In this document: in pieces, positions 60,186-64,000 of the stretch
Layout of the letters: the number at the start of each line of letters is the position of its first letter
How positions within the stretch are numbered: the stretch's first letter is position 1
Source of the DNA: Neodiprion pinetum
Lineage: Eukaryota; Arthropoda; Insecta; Hymenoptera; Diprionidae
Length of the DNA stretch: 64,000 nucleotides
NCBI RefSeq assembly: GCF_021155775.2
Contig: NC_060234.1
Span: 31,183,026 to 31,247,025 of the forward strand
Direction: 5' to 3'
Notes under the pieces: model-generated
What the model saw: only the letters and a program-made list of their open reading frames with translations
Told to the model about the DNA's origin: nothing
Database searches by the model: none
Position numbers and translations under genes: made by a program

Positions 60186-62867
60186 ACACTCGCGCCGTGC
60201 CTTTTAGGAGTCGCGTAACGATTACTCCCAGGTCTGGAACTACTCCGATCCGGAGGGAAAACGGGGCCTCGGACACTCCGTGCGTCCACCTAATGATCGC
60301 AGAGCAATTAGAAACTCCGAGAGTTTATTTTTCAAGTAGCTTCGCTCTGATTTACCTCAGAGATCGTTTCCCCCTCTTCCTCACTTTTCTTTTCTTTTTC
60401 TTTTTGTCGTTACGATAAGGAGTGCACACATCGGTTCCACTGTCCAAGGTGCACACGGTTAGATCGGATAAATAATTCTACGGACGCAGATCCGAGGCTT
60501 TATGTACCTACTTCTGAACAGAAGTACCTACGGGTCGGGTCCCATAAAATCGACTCGAAGATTCGGGGACGAGCCGACTATCAGGAGCTCGTGAAAAGAA
60601 CGACTGTAAATCGTGGTGCAGGGTTTGACGGCTGAGGGGGGTAAGGCAGGGCTGTCGATAGGGTGGAGATAGGTATCGGGATAGTTGCAGGCGGTGATTC
60701 GAGCGTGGAATGCGCGGCATCTGAGACGACTCTATCCACGCCTCGAGAGCTGCTGACCTCTTCTTCTTCGGGCGGGTTCCCTCGTGAGCCGGAGAGTGGA
60801 GTCCGAGCGTTCCTCCATCTTTATGTTACAAGATCCTTAGTAAATCTGAGTAGGAAGCTTTGAGTGCAGCCGCCGAAAATATTAAGTTGCGTCGTGAGAC
60901 TTTATGACAGAACGCAGGACAGTCCAGGGTACCTGCCTCGAGAGCCTGCACGAACTCCCTGAGATCGTGGTCCCGGGTGGGACCGAAGGATCCGCGCATC
61001 CCTCATCGCGGTCCACGGATCGCTTCGCGTTCGGTTTCGGTTTCAAGTCCCGTGACTTATCGAGCCGATAAAATTTAACGCTCTCGGCTTTTTCTTTGCC
61101 AGGTTAAAGGATACAGCTAATAAATTGGATTAGGAACGAACCTGGTGCGTGGTTATACATACGCCGATTCGAGGGGGATGAAGGAACGAGGCAAAAAGGA
61201 GCGAGTAGAGTTGATGCCGGGTAAAAAAGCACTGCCCCGTTTGTCCATCGGTTCCTAATTTGTTTCGGAACATGACCATGGAATCCGCTTGTGGGGAGAT
61301 TGTACGAGTATAATGATCGTGTTCCCGGTAATCTCTGATCACCTCCTCAATGCTTTTTCTCACTAATGATTACCTCCTACGTCATTAACGAGATGATTAC
61401 TTATTACGCGTCTTCGCGTCCCCTTAGCTGGACCAACCGAACGACCGCAGCTCACTTGCGCACCATAGTCGTTTGAAAATACCCATTACAAGCATGTTAT
61501 ACATCCATGCATGCTGTAACATTTTCATCGATAAACAGGCGCCCCGTTGGTTCAAGAATTTTCAACGTCACCGAAACGAACAAATTGTGGAATGAACAAA
61601 ACATTATCGCATATGGATATGCGGCGGGTCGTTCAGGGTGTCGATAAATGCACGCAACGATTATTGGCCACAACACACGTACGATATGCAATATGCATGT
61701 TCGTTGCGTTTGGAACGTAATTTTGTCGTCATCCTTCAAGCCTCGATGTTTCCGTAAACAGGACAACGTCGAAAATTCCGTCTCGTCTCGCATCCATGCA
61801 CCCTTTTATCAACCGCTGATCTCTTCTTGACTGTAAAGAGTCCTTCACCACTGTCGGACGTGATCCGACTGACAACCGCAAACGTTGCGTCAATCGTTCG
61901 AGGCAGTACTTGATTGCTCATTTGAAACGGTACAAATAAATAAAACTGACTCGTCGAATCCCAAGTGGACGGTAGGTACAATTTGAATTTGCGATCTGTT
62001 ACCGATCCGTCGTCGATTTCAGGTTTTGTTGCCTGATATGTCCATAGGCATCGGCAAGAAATTGACAGACAGAGCCGTGACGAGCAGAGAGCAGATCGAC
62101 ACAGGGCGTCGAAATATTCGAAGAATTTCATTTCGATCGGGTTGATCAATCTGGGAAGTAATCTACGAGCGGTCGAGCGGAGGAGAGGAACGACCGTGAA
62201 CCAACGGTTGCACCGTTAGTCGGTCGTTGACGAGCAACTGTTTGGACATTATGCCCTGCTTCTCTGTAATCTCCCCGATCTACGGAGTCTTCTAGGGGCG
62301 CTGGTCGTGTGGCGATCCATTACACCTAGTCTCCTCGTATCTTGGCGCAGCATCGAAGACAAAAGATTCGAGAGGGAGAAAAAAAGAAATACTGACAACA
62401 ACAACAAAAAACACACGGGAACGAAAGAAAACGTGACAGTCGTGCCGCCTGATCTCGGATAAACTCCGAGAGCTGTCGACATTGACTGATTCGCGCTAAT
62501 CTCGATACGATCGCAGCCTTTAGGGAATTCGCCGATCTATCATCGGCGGTCACGACTGCGGAATTCGAATTCAAAAATCGCCGGCACAATTTCCTAGAAA
62601 CGAACGGATTGAAAGAAGAAAAGAAAGACGTGTTCTCGACGCTACAGAGTTACGTGCAAATTGCAACGCAATCGACGTTCGATCAATCCCGCAGTCTCAT
62701 GGATTTCGAATGTGGACATGTTGCTCGGAATTCGAAATGCAAACTAGTTATCTATTTGTATACGCGGATGAAATTGATACGTGACATTGCTCGCGTCACT
62801 GCTTATTACTGGCGGCGAATCGAGAGGGAAAAGACATAATTCCGGTAGGTCGGTGGCTCGGTGAGCG

Positions 62868-62932
62868 AGAGATAAAGGGATAGAGAGAAAGAGAGAGATG
62901 GATAGAAAGGGAGAGTGAGCGGGCGGGAAGAG
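62868..62932. repeat. GA-rich purine segment
   Basis: Interrupted GA/GGA-rich low-complexity sequence. Confidence 0.75.
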
Positions 62933-63736
62933 GAGCCGAGAGACCGCGGGTCTCAGAGAAGCTGAGCATTTTGTAAAACAAGGAAAAATGCGAGAGTCGG
63001 CGAAGGCACGACCGCAACATTTTTGTCTTTACAGAATTATGTATTCCGCGAGCCTCCGCCATATCTCTCAAAGCATAACAAGTTCCCTCTGTGTCTCATG
63101 TTGCCCTTCTCGCCCCGCCGCAGCCGAGCTCGACGCTGGAAATCCTCTCTCTCGCTCTCGCCCTCTTTCTCTCCTCCTCTGCAAACCAGCGTCATATTTC
63201 CTCCGTCCTCCTCCTGCATACGGTCAGTTCCCCTGGACCCCTCGAGTCGTGCTGCTGCATCGGGATCCCTTGCATCGCTCCTCATCCTCAACCTCATCCC
63301 TTCGCCGTCCTTGTCGCACTCGTCGTTCCTCCGTTATCACTCTCTCCGTCTCTCCGCTGTCTTACTTACACACCAATGCCCTTTTCACTCTCTCCCTCTC
63401 TTCTTCTCACTCTCACTCTGGCGGAGCGAGCGGCCGGACTCTTCGTCGCTCGCATAGTTGAGTTCCCTAACTGATTTTAGTGGTTTCCCTTTGACTTTTT
63501 GACGTTTTACAAGGGCCGACAGCCATTCGGTTACTCCCGTATACTCCACGCGCGGTCGCCTCTCGGGGATGCCGGCTCCATAACTAACCTTGGCCAACCC
63601 GAGGCGAGGAGTCACCGACTCGCTACAGCGTGCTCTTCGACGGCTATCGGCAGAGTGCCGCGTATGACCAATGGGAATCACGACCGCGATGGAGTCCGGA
63701 GTCTCGTTCCGTCCGCACTCTGGAAGCGGTGAAGAA

Positions 63737-63744
63737 TTTATAAA
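63737..63744 (+). promoter_or_regulatory. Possible TATA element
   Basis: TTTATAAA lies 139 nt before an ATG in strong context at 63883. The spacing would suit a TATA promoter with a short leader. The motif is common by chance, so this is weak. Confidence 0.12.
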
Positions 63745-63882
63745 CAGCCCCCAGACTCCGGTGGCTACCGTTTTTCCAAGGGACCTATCAAATTGACGTC
63801 GTGCGGCTGCGAAGCTAAGCGGTTTGTAATCTACGGCCGAAACTAGCCTTCTCAGAGTTATACGGGTCTCGGTTACTCCATC

Positions 63883-64000
63883 ATGGGAAGATATTTTCTA
63901 GGCGATGGGAAACCGCCCGGTTCGCGGTTTCGTGCCAATTACATGCGTAGCCGCGGATATAACATGGGCACTGCATTGACGACGATGTCGCCGATCGTTG
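63883..64000 (+). CDS. Candidate start of a coding region cut by the window edge
   Basis: ATG with A at -3 and G at +4 opens 39 codons that run off the right edge. The reading begins MGRYFLGDGKPPGSRFRANY. The frame is also open upstream as far as a TAG at 63844-63846. Gly/Arg/Tyr-rich with no recognised motif. It cannot be judged without the neighbouring sequence. Confidence 0.17.
   Translation, partial: MGRYFLGDGKPPGSRFRANYMRSRGYNMGTALTTMSPIV

Larger units (their letters stand above)
60186..63882. other. Non-coding stretch with pyrimidine- and purine-rich segments
   Basis: 60500-62600 has scattered small frames on both strands without support. 62870-62930 is purine-rich and 63140-63420 is CT-rich, so the overlapping Ser/Leu-rich frames at 62988-63474 are composition artefacts. 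A minus-strand donor (GTAAGTAAG near 63366) follows a basic frame (63385-63681) that stops before reaching it. TTTATAAA at 63737-63744 is a possible TATA element. Confidence 0.45.

Noticed and set aside
59948..60418. 156-codon plus-strand frame
   Set aside because: Alternative reading of a Pro-rich region, with a poly-Phe/Leu tail from a T-rich run.
62988..63474. Three overlapping Ser/Leu-rich frames of 127-157 codons
   Set aside because: All arise from CT-rich low-complexity sequence, which is stop-poor in every frame.
63781..63840. Possible 5S rRNA or other RNA gene near the right edge
   Set aside because: The sequence does not match the conserved 5S internal promoter or stems.

Overview
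The window looks like eukaryotic nuclear DNA, most likely from an insect and by general character perhaps a hymenopteran (sawfly, wasp, ant or bee). CpG is abundant throughout, GA/CT microsatellites are common, and coding potential is broken into short open frames. There are no ribosome binding sites, operons or long bacterial-style genes. The hymenopteran placement is an inference from sequence texture, not from a recognised gene.

I recognise no gene, and nothing can be assigned a family with confidence. No open frame exceeds about 180 codons and most overlap others on both strands. I find no tRNA, rRNA or spliceosomal RNA by eye, no CRISPR array, no transposase or reverse transcriptase motif, and no terminal-inverted-repeat element. 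The simplest reading is a gene-poor intergenic or long-intron region with little transposon debris.

Within that background I list candidates chosen because an open frame coincides with good splice sites or a good start context. On the plus strand at 18.9-22.7 kb, three open segments share compatible splice phase. A stop-poor frame at 32.08-32.81 kb carries one internal TGA and is followed by a splice-bounded open exon. A frame of 111 codons plus stop follows a very good acceptor at 47.44 kb. Unspliced open frames sit at 9.98, 11.18, 15.51, 24.32, 38.0 and 55.43 kb. All are low confidence, and RNA-seq or a protein search would settle them.

The firmest features are sequence structures: a 33-nt alternating pyrimidine-purine tract (4.17 kb), a (GA)27 tract (17.11 kb), other GA/CT, GGAT, GGAA, TA, GAC and GCA repeats, a canonical G-quadruplex motif (38.67 kb), a 22-bp and a 20-bp perfect palindrome (43.69 and 25.22 kb) and a 10-bp-stem hairpin (41.35 kb).

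Layout: 1-15 kb is mixed composition with scattered small frames. 15.8-17.3 kb is CpG-rich and ends in the long GA tract. 17.7-22.7 kb holds the phased exon candidates. 24.7-32 kb is AT-rich and nearly devoid of open frames. 32-39.4 kb alternates AT-rich and CpG-rich blocks. 39.4-48 kb contains most G-rich and C-rich tracts and the 47.4 kb frame. 48-64 kb is mostly featureless, with candidates at 53.0, 55.4, 60.0 and the right edge.
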